Positions 44,601 through 57,231 of a stretch of 64,000 nt of DNA are shown here, in pieces. A program made the translations under genes and the position numbers. The notes beneath the pieces are model-generated. The model was not told the DNA's origin, made no database searches, and saw nothing but the letters and a program-made list of their open reading frames with translations. The stretch is from Phoronis australis (lineage: Eukaryota > Phoronida > Phoronidae), in contig NMRA01000044.1 in assembly GCA_002633005.1 (NCBI GenBank), positions 787,568 to 851,567 of the forward strand. Direction: 5' to 3'. Every line of letters starts with the position of its first letter. The stretch's first letter is position 1.

Positions 44601-44669
44601 GAAGTCACAAAAATTTCTACTACAAGTTTTCAAAATGACGCCATGAGGTCTACGTCAACAGGTGTTTGT

Positions 44670-44890
44670 ACAAAAATGTAAATCCGCGTTCCGCCCGCGC
44701 ACCGAATTTTTATTACTGTAAAATTGATCCCAACTAGTTCCTTTCTTAGAATGAAAAGTGATTTCTGCGTTTGCAAAAAATGGTAGTTCGCTATGCATGA
44801 GACCATGTTCGGTGTATAAATTGACCCACCGTGACAAGCCAACTTGTAGGGTCTTGTCTCATGCAATAACATACTGCCTGAAATCATCTC
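44670..44890 (-). repeat. Diverged repeat pair, copy 1
   Basis: It aligns by eye with 59185-59405 over the full length (for example 'AAATCCGCGTTCCG', 'CTGTAAAATTG', 'CACCGTGAC..CTTGTAG'). On the minus strand the two share amino-acid level pattern (LLH..YK..HG.S.Y.P.M). Confidence 0.6.
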
Positions 44891-45347
44891 AGCGTTATTC
44901 CATGTTCGTTGCGGCATGCAACAACATTTACCAAAGTATTGGGGTTTTAATTTATGCTCCTTAATCACTCATGTGAAGTCAGTTGCAGTGTTCCAATATT
45001 TCAACAGTATACAAACATTTGCTTGAAAAAGTTGATTTCTTATGAGGTTAATGAAGTATTGACCCCTTCATCCATCCATAGAAATGGTATTGTTCATGGT
45101 GGAATGTGCTTTCAGTCACATTTTTTCCTAAAAGTTACCTTGGTATCAATGTGTTCGCCATTTTGTTTCTGCGTTTGAGTTTACTGCAGTGAGGATCTGT
45201 TCCACTGTTTTAGTGTTTTCGTCCTGGTTTCCTAACTTTGCCGTCAGCACTTCCCAGTCGACGAGTACTCTACGACAAGCTAGGTTGTTAGAGAACTTAA
45301 TTACGTTGGATTTAGGGGTTGTTTAGTTTGTAGCATCCTAAAAATGG

Positions 45348-46444
45348 CTAGAGTAGGCTACCCACAGACACAGTGACGAGGAGTTTTCTCGCGAACAGGC
45401 AGTGGGTGGATATATGTTTGAGCTCGAGTTTAGTGAGGCAGAATATGCAGACAGCTGCTAAAAGGTATGAGGAAGAGGCCGATGACAGACCTGGTGGGAC
45501 GTCTTGGTCCAAATGCACGGTTTGCACTGTTATGCCGACCTCAATGGATGGTGACTTGAGCACCCAAACCGCTTACATCCCGCCGTGTGACTCTCTCGCC
45601 AAACATCTGGCACCTTCTAAATAGTTCCAATTCTTTAGTCACATCCACCATAAACTTATCAACGTTTGGCTCACCGTCCTGTTCACTGGACGACGAACTG
45701 TCTTCCTCGTTGGGTGTCGAACTGAGCCTGTATTCACTCCCAATACTCGACATCTCTGCAGGGCTGCGTACAGGCTCCCGGTTGTAGATAACGATCCAAT
45801 GCTAGTTCTAGGCATTGCATGCTGTGGGTATGTTCGGAGGTACGGGTGCCATTAGATGACGGGGCTCCAGCCACTGTAGAGGCCACAGCTTGCTTCATAA
45901 GTGCACCCCTCGGGAGTGGCGACAGGGCATTGCAGGGAATCAATGTTTTGCAAGAACTTTCAACAATTCCGAGTACATTCGTAATCCAAAGATAGAAAAT
46001 GCTTGCCGCACACTCGGTAATTCTCCGTTGCGTGGACGGGTAACGTTGTGCTCTTCACACGAAAGAGCCAAGTACTTACGGCGGAGCGTGTCATCATTCG
46101 GAAAGCGATGTAATGGCATACCCAAAGTGCGCGTGAGATAATAATGAGTACATCCCAGTACGCAGCAACCATGCGGCGTGTTGACTGACTCGTAAACAAA
46201 CGCTAACAACGACTGGTCTCATCACAACCAAGGTAAAACAATGACTGACTCGACAGCTCGCAAAGTCAGACTATATGAAAACAAAATGGAAGGAAATTCT
46301 TAACCCCCTAAACGCCACTTCCGGAATAATTCACGACTGATTAAGTAAATAACAGGAAGACATTATTAACTGAAAAATACGTCAGGGATAATCAACAAAC
46401 CGTATATTTACTAAAAATGACATGAAGAAGGCTGCCTTCTCCTT
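45348..46444 (-). mobile_element. Kolobok-like THAP transposon remnant
   Basis: The right end GGCTGCCTTCTCCT followed by TTAA (46445-46448) matches the Kolobok-type termini seen at 6010 (GGGTGGCATTCTCCT then TTAA). A broken THAP domain is encoded inward from this end, followed by Ser/Glu-rich minus frames (45541-45753) and 45348-45563. The left end was not found. Confidence 0.55.
45940..46209 (-). pseudogene. Frameshifted THAP zinc-finger domain
   Basis: One frame gives the first zinc ligands and core ('CCVLGC', 'LHRFPNDDTLRRKYL'). The last ligands appear in another frame ('RVCGKHFLSLDY', within 45960-46199). The switch lies near 46030. THAP domains are C2CH DNA-binding modules found at the N-terminus of P-element and Kolobok transposases. 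As it stands, the copy cannot make an intact domain. Confidence 0.65.
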
Positions 46445-46448
46445 TAAT

Positions 46449-47190
46449 AACTCAGATCAGAAACAATGTAATTGTTGTCACACTACCGCAGACAAGTTAA
46501 GGATACTTTATAGGCTTTATTTTGTCAAACCAATACAAATTCAATTTCGATGCAAATCAACTTTATTAAGACGTATTCCCAAACGATGTCCTTTCAGCAT
46601 GAAATCATTTTTGCAAAATAAGCAGAGCATAATTCACAATTTTTCGTAATTCTAGGCTACTACACTTTCCTGATTAAATCCTCAGCAATAGCAATTTGAT
46701 TAGTTTCCAGAAACACATGCCAGAAACACTCTGACGCATGTTACGCATACAAACACGTTTTTATTGTCTGCCTTTTCATGATCAGATTTAAGATCAACAA
46801 AAGTAACTTGAGCTAAACCATTTAAATAGTACTTTTTGTCTGTCAGCCAGCGAGTTTACTTTGGTTCCCGCGCTAGATTCTATAATCTTCATCTACCACG
46901 GGTATCAGAAATGTGTATATCAGTTCGTGATTGGCTAGATACGTTATTTACAGTGCCCTCTACTGCTCAACATATGTGACAATTTAATCCACATAAATTT
47001 CATTTTTACAGAAAATGCGTGGCTTAAAATGTGGGAACGTTTGAGATATTGAATTAGGAATAATTAATCTAGTCTTACAGGTGAAAGTGCTCACGAAATG
47101 TTCTCGTATAGTTCTGGCCTCACTAGCCATAAATTAAGTTGTTGTTTTTGTAATGGCAGACGGCAGATTTGTGATCCCTTGAAAACAGAA
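46449..47190. other. Stretch without supported genes
   Basis: AT-rich. The plus frame 46422-46649 has no recognisable domain. Confidence 0.5.
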
Positions 47191-47199
47191 GACCAAATG

Positions 47200-47463
47200 T
47201 CATCAACATCATCACAAACATCCTCATCATCCTCACCATCACCACCGACGTCATCAACACCACCGCCACTGTGATCACCATCGTCAACACCACCGCCATC
47301 ACCATCTCGATCATCATCCACACCATCACCACTACCACTATCATCATCACCACCGTCGTCCTCAACACCACCACCGTCATCGTCAACACCGCCACCAACG
47401 ACCTCTCCACCTCCATCACCATCCACACCGTCACCTCTATCATCTTCATTGACATTATCATAT
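47200..47463. repeat. Degenerate trinucleotide array (ATC/ACC)
   Basis: About 260 bp of CAT, CAC, ACC and GTC triplets on the plus strand, giving Asp/Gly, Met/Val and Ile/Thr frames that are not real genes. Confidence 0.9.
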
Positions 47464-47617
47464 TTCTAATGCTGTTATTGCTACTTCTTTTTTAGTTGTT
47501 GTTTTGTTGTTTGCTATTGATGAATATTTGTAGTAACGACAGACTGAGAAATCTGACGTTCTAGACCTGATTTACCCCAAAGCAAAGTACCATTCAGTTA
47601 ACATTTTCGGTTGTGTT

Positions 47618-47775
47618 CATGGGCGGATCCAGGATTTTGAGTTGGGGGGCAAGGCAGAGTATTAGCCAGGATTTTGCCTGTCAGACATTGGCACTCCCGA
47701 ACTGCCCAATGGAATCTTGGAGAATTTTAGAGGGGGTTCCATGGCCCCCTTGGCCCCCCTCTAAATCCGCCACTG
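47618..47775. mobile_element. CAGTGGCGG-type MITE, 158 bp, TSD GTGTT
   Basis: The left end CATGGGCGGATCCAGGATTTT and the complement of right end CAGTGGCGGATTTAGA are inverted repeats with G and C runs inside. GTGTT duplicates at 47613-47617 and 47776-47780. Confidence 0.85.
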
Positions 47776-47780
47776 GTGTT

Positions 47781-50700
47781 ACTTGTGATGATAATAATGA
47801 AAGCAATTATCAACACTTCAATGTAATGTAGGCACTGACAGAAGTTTAGCCACCAATGAATTACTAAGAAAACGATATCTCAGACAATTCTTTTTATTTA
47901 CCAAACTTTGAATCAACTTACAGAAATTTCAATTACTTTCCATAAGCTATTAGAGGTTCCGGTTGCTATTTCCTACTACCGCTAGGTAACTTTTCTTTTT
48001 CGACAGAAAAACTCAATCACCATGAGAACACTGTGAAGTTGCTCTGACTGAGGCGGAAATAGCCGCATAAATGACGTCAATAGAGACCGTGTCAACAGCG
48101 CTCAGGCATGCTCTAGTAAAAGAGACATAGAACATAATGTGACGTGCAGTCATAAATTGTATGGGAACATCTCCGCTTTTGTGCAAGCGAGGTATTGGCA
48201 TTTAATAGAGAAAGGTTAAGTTGTTCGTTAAGGTTTGTAAGTTCAAACTACTAATTACACGCTCATCTATGTCCGATGTCAAATGCTGAAGTTTAATATC
48301 TAATAAATTTCAAACTGCATTGCAGAGATTATCTAAATCTGATTACACTTTAATAATGAAAATTTCATTATGTGCTGAAGGAATTTTCCGCGAGATCTAC
48401 CACGTCACAAGAAGCCTACAACGTGTGAGCCCGTGTCGTCAGGTGGTTGACTGGAGCACTGAGTTCTTTGATAGCGGCCCAGTTGAAATACGTTTCTCTG
48501 AACGCCATCGAAAGGGTGTGTCACGGTGTTTATCATCCTTATCCAGTCGCTATCGGTATCATGTTGATGACGAAATTTCTTCATTCACATTCGTCCAAAA
48601 CGTTCTCAAACGCATAATCAGCTGAGGCAATCAAGGGCAAATTAGATAAGTCTTCTTTATTTTGCGCATGCCGGTGGCGTTACGAAAACGTGTAAGAAAA
48701 TGTTTTTTTAAAAACTCTACGCGCCTAATCTAACAATAATGTCACTCATCGATGTCATTTTAGGTGTTTACATTCACTAGACACGCAAACAATGAATAGT
48801 GTACTAGTAAGGTTTTTTTACATTCACTAGACACGCAAACAATGAATAGTGTACTAGTAAGGTTTTATACGTGTTAGAAATCGATGAAATTCAAAGTGTA
48901 CTGTGGTATCTTGGAAAGTGCGTACAGATTGTTAATCTTGCCTGCGCAATAAGTGTTGACGTCAGACTAAAGTGTACGGATGTTCTACTTAATCTTTTGT
49001 ATACGACCAGCCCATTTTATTAAATAGATGGTAATCGCATTAACCTCAGCGCTAAGCCCGATTGATATTTGCTTCGAACGGCATTACAAAATCATTTTAC
49101 GTTTTACGTTACCAAACGAGAAATAAAGTAGCAGCACACACAAACTGCCCGCTAAGTCTCACCCTGGGGCTACTTCCATAGAAGAGGTATATGCGCGTGC
49201 CGCTTGGATGTCTGTTTTTTTTTTCATTACTAGTTTCCCCACAAAGGGTGCCTTTTCTGACAAAAAAGTACCAAAAGTGACTTTTCCCGCTTTTATTACC
49301 CACGAACAGGATCACTTTGAGAGTTCAAAAGTTTACAGAATGAGATTATTTTTCCAAATAATGAAATCTGTAGATGGGTACAAGTATTAATTTTTTTACA
49401 TTTTAACATCTCGTCTTGTAAAGTAGTACAGTGTAAGGGTTAGATTAAAAAGACTACTCTTCAAGAACACCTCAAAAGGGTTAGGCTGACGGGGAGTTTG
49501 CAAAAGGTGTTGGTTCTGAAAAAAAACACCGAAAGGGTCTACAAGTGCGTATCTTGTCTACTCCAAATGGGTTGGCAGCCGTATTTCCAGCAGCATCCCC
49601 GTCAAAACTATAATAGAGCACCCCCGGGTCTTACCACAGTTGTTATGTATAATTATTCTAAACTAGGTTAATATCAAGGTGGAACAATTTTGTTGCCTTC
49701 AAACTGAAAGAAAGAATCGGTCACCAGAAACGGATGTTGTAAAATCATTGCGATTGTACTTCATGGGCTGATGGCGTCTTTGAACTGTTTTGAACTGTCC
49801 GTCATTCGACTTACTAGCATTTCCTAATTCGTAAGCAATTACATGATCGTTTGTGTAAATTGTTTAATTAGATTTCGTTCTGATTACTCCACTTTCTAAC
49901 AAGGTTAACAATTCTGGTATTTTGATAGGATTGCACACTGCGCAGAAGTTCTGTCATCTTGTCTGATATTTGTGTACCACATGTGGAGCTACAATAAACT
50001 ACACTTCTTGTACTTTTATTGGAAAATCTTTCACAACCACTAACCTTTAAACGGAAACCACTCTGTTAACGTGCCTTTTGTTTTGACTGACAACTCGTTC
50101 ATATGAAGCACAGCCCAGTCTGAATTGTCGGTAAATAATGCCAACGGACTACGTGATTCGAAACATTTCACGGTGAAAGGCGTACATATTGCAAAGATCG
50201 AAAATAGCATTTTTGATATGGCGAAATTTGGGCCAATATATGACCCACCAGGCTTCGGTCGTTAGCCCGGTGTCTGTGAATAAGCTACCTTTGAAAAAGG
50301 TGACGTCAATCCCCAAGTGGGTAATTCGCTGATTTTTAATCAAGTAACACCAAATTCACCCAGCTAAAATCATTTGCTAATGTTTTTCAGTTAATGAAGT
50401 TATCTATGTTTAACGTGTGTGGCTGCAACTTTGGGCTTGACGAGCCGTCATCCAATTGAGTGTCGCATTGGTTCATTCAATTTCCTTGATGAAACACGAA
50501 TACTGTGAATGCTGTTCATGTTCAAAATCGATGGCGGCAAACCAATTGAAGTAACTTCCAATATACGTGTTATTTATAATGAGATCACTAATCGGATGTT
50601 TGTGGTAAATCACGACCGCCGTTCAGCGGACATGCTTCTTGTATTTGGATCTTTAAGAGTCACATCTTGAATTCAACTCTCCTCTTCCGCAGAAATAGAA

Positions 50701-51000
50701 AAACGAAGTGCGTGATTGACCTTGTTTTCGAACAGTTAGGCCGATAAACGTTTTTGGACAAAGACGGACGAAAAGAACGACGCGACTTTCTAACAGCCGA
50801 AAACATCCGAACCACAGGGCGAAGAGAACGTAATCTTTCCATACAACGCAGACTATCTAAAAAAGTAAGAGCAGGTAGACGTTGTAACAGCCGTGTGCGG
50901 GGGGTCGCTCAGTTGGGTCCATTGCGCTGGTCATTTGAAACCGTTTTTCTTGTTTTTTTTGAAATATATAGATAAAACCGAGGTGATGAACTAGAGGCCT
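47781..51000. other. Gene-poor stretch
   Basis: The plus frame 48320-48625 (101 codons) and others lack recognisable domains. It contains the 50-bp duplication at 48771. Confidence 0.5.
48771..48866. repeat. Perfect 50-bp tandem duplication
   Basis: The unit starting CATTCACTAGACACGCAAAC occurs at 48771-48820 and again at 48821-48866 without visible mismatch until the T-run. Confidence 0.9.
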
Positions 51001-51014
51001 GATTCAAGGGCCTG

Positions 51015-51086
51015 TCAGTGTGCTCCACTGGGACTCGAATCCACGACCTTAAGTAAAGGACTTTATCCCACTAGACCACACTGCCT
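51015..51086 (-). repeat. tRNA-derived segment
   Basis: The minus strand has A box TGGTCTAGTGG and B box GGATTCGAGTCC. The T stem and acceptor stem pair poorly, so it is a tRNA-like relic or SINE head, not a functional tRNA. Confidence 0.5.
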
Positions 51087-53380
51087 CCTCCAGACGAACT
51101 AGTGTTGAGAACAGAATGAAGACACTAAATCGACGTCTTGTCTTCAAATAATACACCTGAATGAAATAAAAAGAGTCTTAATGAAAGAACTATGTAAACA
51201 TTTTCACAATAACAATGCTGCAAATCTGCCATGTGGTCCGCCGTCGTATTCCTTGTAAGCAGTGTCTCTTGTAGCTATTGCAAAAACGCTCTTTATGGAG
51301 AAATGCGGTTCGTTCCACAACACAATATACACCCACGATACACTCGTGGAGAGATGTTTTGGCTTACGGAGATGAATGAGTAATGTATTTACAATATCCT
51401 CCCATAATACAACCATCCATTCTCGTCAATCCAGTAGTTATTGACAAGTTTTACGCTTAGGTCTCATTTTAGTTTCCAACCTCATTTGCAATATGCACTT
51501 AGATAACCTAACAATGAAATTGTCTTACAAAATTTGTTTCTTAAGCTTATAAGAAAAATTCTGAACGTCCACTTGCCATTATATCAATAGTCTGGTATTG
51601 ATCATCGTTCACCGATTTGGGGCCAAGCTTGAAACGAAAGCAAACACCAGGTAACACAATTTGTATTGGTCTATTTACAGTGGCACGCGTTTGGGTCGGT
51701 TATTTCTGCGGCCATCTTCAATTATTCCAGCGTTCCTAGGAGAACGAGCGCGAGTATCTGGTACACTCATGGTGCTGGGTCAGCAATTACCAGTATTAGG
51801 AAGTGCATTTTTCTTGAACCACGGGACGACTCTTTCTCCCCCTTCCCTTCTCCCTCTCACTTCCTCTCCATCTCTCTACCCCCACGTACTGGCATCAAAT
51901 ATAATGTCATATAAGCACTTTGAAGTGTTCAAAGTTGGGGTATTAACATTGTCCAACTGACTTGAGTGACTTCAGCTTGTGTATACAAAGAGATAAGTGT
52001 TCCGTTTTCTGATAACGATTATGCTACGATTCATAAATTTAGGAAGCGGTTTCATAAATGATTCTTCTTCTATCTTTAAAAAAACGTCAATATTAAATTC
52101 ATTGTTGTCGCCATGGCCCTGTACGAGTTCAGCTCTCTCATTCACACTCAAGAACAGTAAAACAAATAATGACCGTAGGTTACTGTGAATCGGATTTGCA
52201 CTGAAAGTGATGGAATTCTTTGAAAGTTGTGAAAAAGTTAAGATCTAAGTTTGAGGTGGTTCTCTCGCGGACGTTGAATGTTTTGGATACAGGTGGTTTT
52301 TGTTTGAGTGCTCAATTTGTTAAGGTGAATCCTGATTTTTTTAGACCTTCATCTTAACTTGTGGGTAATTTCAGATAGTCATTGCTGCTGGTATTATGGG
52401 GCACAGAACAGTATCTCACAGGGGTTTGCTTATCAAAACACACGTCATTGGACTCGTCACCCTTTCTTCACTCTGTAGAAAATTGGAAGCAAAGAGCACA
52501 TCACAAGCCCTACAGATGAGCAATGAAACTTATTACTCTCTTGTATTTTTATCCTTTTCGGGCTACTGAAAATAAAGGTAGACTAAGAAAAAAAGGGGAA
52601 AAGAAGGCAAAGTGGGCACTTTTCACCCCAAAGCCACCACTTCCCTGCCGTTGCATGACTAAAGTCAACAATAGAGTCTGAAAGCAAATTTCCTAACGAT
52701 TCCAAAAAAGTTAGTGTGGTTCAAAAGTACTGTCAGTCTACTACTTTTTTGCAAATCTGATTTGTTTGAGGGCTACCTGAAATCGCAGCCAATTTCTCAG
52801 TCGTTACCCAACAATGAGTCAATTGTAACAGGGGGCCGCCATCTTGAAGAAGAGTGTAGGTAGGCTACAGCCGAGCAAGTGGTCTTTTTCATTCTCAACA
52901 TGTTCACAAATACAAACAAACCACATCCACTTGGCCTATCTGCAGTACCTAACTAAAAATGCCTCCAAACCTGGCCTACCATTAGATTTTAATATTTTGG
53001 AGTGCAAATTGGCCGCAGCCGCAGCCCAACTGTTCAGTGCCACCAGCTACTGTGTTTCTGAACAAAGCATGTGCTATGCAACAGTCTGCTGTTATTCTTA
53101 GATCAGATTGTGTTGCTACTCGTTTGTACTAGTAAATGATTTGTAAGTTGAAGGCGTTGTTTATGTTGGGTAGGAAAACCTTGTAGAAACGTGTGATATA
53201 TGTTGCGTGCGTCTTCTCTGTAAGCTTAGCCAATTAAGTGCTTCTGGTACTATCGATTTGTCTGATCCTTTCATGATCCCTACTGCAAGCGTTCTAATGA
53301 TATCAGGGACTCAGCACGTGCACTCTACAACATCGCAGCACAGAACCCCAGATTAAGTACATAAAAATTAATAGATGGCG
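51087..53380. other. Stretch without supported genes
   Basis: Short frames only. No splice-supported exon was seen. Confidence 0.5.
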
Positions 53381-53381
53381 A

Positions 53382-53835
53382 AGTCGTTATCTCCTGTAAT
53401 CTAGAACCCTCGTGAATTTTGAAGAATTGTTGCCCGAGGGCAATTCAGGGGATGGATGATTTTTACAAGTGAGAGAAATTGGCAGATAAATTTTACTGAA
53501 GGAACGATGTAGTTTTTATTGAAATGTTACGTCTTATTTTTCACGGCGTAATAAATGTCGGTACAGTGCGGTTTGTTGAACGATTATTGCGCGTCTTCAT
53601 TTAGTATTCAATTTGCAGGTAAGATAACGTCAGCTGCTGAGTAGCTCAGTAGTTAAGGTGACTTCTGTCATTACACAAAACTTGTGAAACGTGTTCGAAT
53701 CCGGCCTCGGGTTCCCGTCAAAATGTTAATCAACACGCGTTAATTAACAAAATGGATTAATTAACTTTTGTGTTGCCATGTCAGGCTGATTATGTGGTAC
53801 AATAGCATTTAATCTATGATAGAACTCTAGGACTA
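53382..53835 (+). repeat. tRNA-containing interspersed element, copy 1
   Basis: It aligns in order with 57232-58135: 'GTCGTTATCTCC', 'CCCTCGTG.ATTTTG', 'GGC(A)GA(A)TAAATTTT', then a tRNA-like head (A box TAGCTCAGTAGTTAAG at 53642, B box GTTCGAATCC at 53693), 'CCCGTCAAAATGTTA' and 'AGGCT.AT..TGTGGTA'. Weakly inverted ends (GTTATCTCC.. and complement of ..GAGTAAC). Confidence 0.6.
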
Positions 53836-56800
53836 GAGTAACAATTGGAGACGGCTCTTGAATGTTGTTTAAAAGAGTACATCATTTTTTGTAATTTGGT
53901 AAATAACTCCAAACTCATGTGGAACTTTGACCTGTTTCATAGCCAGATGTGGCCGGTTGAAAGGGATCTTTCGGTATTTTACCTCATGGTGTTAGAAAAG
54001 TCACGCAAGGGCTTGTCTCTGCTTTGAATCGGGTTATCCAATTTCGAAGTTTGTCATCAGCTCTCTTTGTAACACCATCCTCGTGAATGAGGATTCTGTT
54101 TCGGGAACGGATGGAAGAGGTGTGCGTCATCTTCATAAAGGAGAGTGTTGGTACTCAGGGTATCTGGGAAACCTAGAATCCTTCTCTTGGGTAGTCCTGC
54201 GTTGATGAACGCCGGTAGGGACTGCTGCGCGAGTTCACCATCGATACGAACGTAGTTGACACGATGGGATAGGATGGTATTGAAGAAGGGTGATATTATT
54301 GGTTATCAAATTACGTTATTGAATTCATCGTATTTTGACGCATTTTACGTATCGTATTTCATTAATTTGACGAAGAAAAGCACGCTTTTTTATAAAATGT
54401 AGACCTTTAAAAAGTTTGAAAATGGTTTTACTAGCGACATGAAATTAAAGTAGTCCCATATTACGCTTTCCTTCGCACCATCTTTTCGTATCCTTTGTCT
54501 TGGACAAGTTGGCGGTACTACATGCACTAGTGAAGCTGTGTTAAAGAGTCTCCACCATGCATTTCGTTAGTTTTGAGGTTTCAGTTAGCTAATATGAAAT
54601 TAGTACAATAAAATCTAACTAAATAAGCACTTTTTTGATTTTGAAAAAACTTTTTTTATTTCCAAGTTTCTTACCAAATGATGTAATGGGTGGAAGATTT
54701 TTGGTCACTTAACAATAGCGGAACACACCAAATTAGAAGACGACCGCGATTTTGAACGAGAACTGGACAATTGTTATACAGACAGAGAAGAGAGTGGATA
54801 CGGGCATCACACTCAAGTACTTGAAGAATCAGACAACGAATTCCATCTCCTACTTAGCGAACTTTTGTCGTCTTTGAACTCGACCCACTTGCACGAGAAA
54901 TGCCGTAGACATAACGTGAGGCACAACCACTTGAACTAAGGGGTGGTCAATATTCACAAAATAGACACTTAATAATCACTGACAAAGGCCACGTTAAACC
55001 TCGGTCACTCGTATTCACTGTTGCCATGATGGAATGACCACGGTCTAAACACAATGCATAGTAGCACTCGATCTGGCCCGGGTTCGAGAGCCTGACATTA
55101 CTTGCCTTAGAATGGAAGCAGTTTGTTCGTTATTTATAAAATTTGGAAATACACTTACAGGTGGCAAGTCCTTCATGGTAACGCCGCTTTTGTGTTTGAT
55201 CGAATATTCCTTGACTGAAATATGCCGAACAAAGTGCGGTTCCCGACCGAATCGTATGTTCCACACTCCAGTCGTACGGCCGGCGCACAAACCGATGCAC
55301 ATTCCTGGGCAACTTTCACGTTTTTTGGAAATTCGAACACAGAGGCGCTCTCGCGGTCAAGTTGCATCCTCCACAAACGCACCTTTTTTGTCTGAAAAAG
55401 GCGACTCTCCGCGGACTTTCCTCAAAACTCTTCAGCATCGCACTGGTAAAAACAACAACGGCCAAGACGGTCTTCCACCCATTGCGTACGACCGCGATAA
55501 CAGATTTTTTTTTAAATTCTTGTTTCTTAGCCACAGGTACACTAAAGGCTACCAATTCTCTTAAGATGTATTAAATAAAATTCTTTTTGAGACACAAGGT
55601 CATGGTGGGAACTCTTTAAAACAAAATTAGGTCGGAACCTTCTGTACTTGAGGGGACCTCTTTGAAAGCAGGCCGCTTACATTTCAAATATTCTAATAAA
55701 TAGATGAATGAACACGATAGCTTCATCAGCAAATCTTTACGAGTACGGTATCAAATGAGCTTGGACGGACTTCATAGCTGCTGTAAATAGAGTTAGGTAC
55801 ATTTGCGATAGGTTGACATTATTTGTGGTCTTCGTATCCGTTCTGCGATGCTCAGAGCATGCGTCAGATAAGCGATCAAACCGCTAGGAATTCAGAAAAC
55901 TGCCCTTCTTAACTTTTGTAAATGCTGCGAACAATTGATTGCTGTGGGTGATAATTTGGTTCAGAGTTACTTCATTCGTCTAAACCGTCCAATTACAACC
56001 TGCATGCGAATTATTAAATCGTTCAGTAGTGTAATTGCCGTGTATGGAAAACTGTTGCTGTTGCTTCAAACGAAAACAACGGTAAACGATTTGCACTTAT
56101 AGTCATAAGTGTATTGATCGTTTTCTACAAAAATGTCAAGAGAGATTTAAGAATTCCATAATCTTTCTCTTCACCCACCACCTATTAGGACACACCTTCA
56201 ACGTCAATATATCTGTTTCTGTGTGCTTTTTGTTGCCATTGTACTTCCAAATACAGTACAATGTTTATGATATCCTTTCACCCCATCAAAAAACCAACAG
56301 AAAACGAATGTCAGAATTTCTTAGTTACGTTGACAATGCGGTTACTCAATCACAATTGTTCTTCGCGGTAATTTCCGTATGCATTTAACTATTTTATTCT
56401 TGGACAATATTTCATCAGTCTTCGTCGTGGCCTGTCGATGACGTTTCGGTGGGACAGCTCAGAGTCTTCGATCGTTCGTGCATCTCTGACAGTGTTGGAT
56501 TTTGGGATCTATCGAGTCGATTTCTTTTAAAACCATGGTGGAAAGTTACTCAGATGTTTTCTGAGCTGTTTTTTGACATAAGTCGAATTGGTTGATTTAG
56601 AAATTGACGGTGGGGTTGAACAGGTGCTTCAAAACATACAAAATTATAATAAAAAAACAGTTGACGACCTGCAAGAAGCAGAACATGTTCCTATTTGTCC
56701 GGCACAAAAATGAAATAAAAACCTGGCTAAAATTACTGAAACGGTATAAAATCAACACACTTCAAGGCTTTTCGCTGTTGACCCGCGAAAATCACCTTAG

Positions 56801-57231
56801 TCGCGGACTTACAAGTCAATTTTATCCAACACTGGCTATTAATCATTATAGTGTTCTTATATTTAACTCGTAATTCTCAATCTGTTGCAAGCAAACATTT
56901 CTAAGTCTGGACCGCACACCACCTGTTGGCCACATCCGATTTTGTACTTTTTAGTAATCTGCCTTTAATCGGGCCACGTAGCAATCATTTTAGTAAAATT
57001 CAGCAAAAATGGCGGTATCAATAGCATGACTAAATTTCTGTTGCTAAAAATGTTCAATATGAAATCTCAAAATCCCTGTTACGGTTTTCTGAATTATTTT
57101 GTATTAATTCGTTTGATGCAGTTTGATTTTTTTAAGAAAAATCGTAAAAATCCTATAAAAAAGCGGAACATTTTATTGTCATGTTCTAGTATCTTTTTTG
57201 AGGACAGTGCATAAATGTATTATTACATGCT
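53836..57231. other. Gene-poor stretch with one multi-frame open region
   Basis: 55045-55564 is open in several frames on both strands (150 codons plus; minus frames ending at a GTAAGT at about 55156). No recognisable domain. The rest is AT-rich and noncoding. Confidence 0.4.

Noticed and set aside
47091-47495. Asp/Gly-rich, Met/Val-rich and Ile/Thr-rich frames of about 110 codons
   Set aside because: Three frames over one trinucleotide array; low complexity, not genes.
51015-51086. Functional tRNA gene
   Set aside because: A and B boxes are present, but the T stem and acceptor stem do not pair properly. The same applies to 38778-38843 and 53635-53712.
55045-55564. 150-codon plus frame and overlapping minus frames as a gene
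   Set aside because: Open in several frames at once, no recognisable domain, no clear splice partner.
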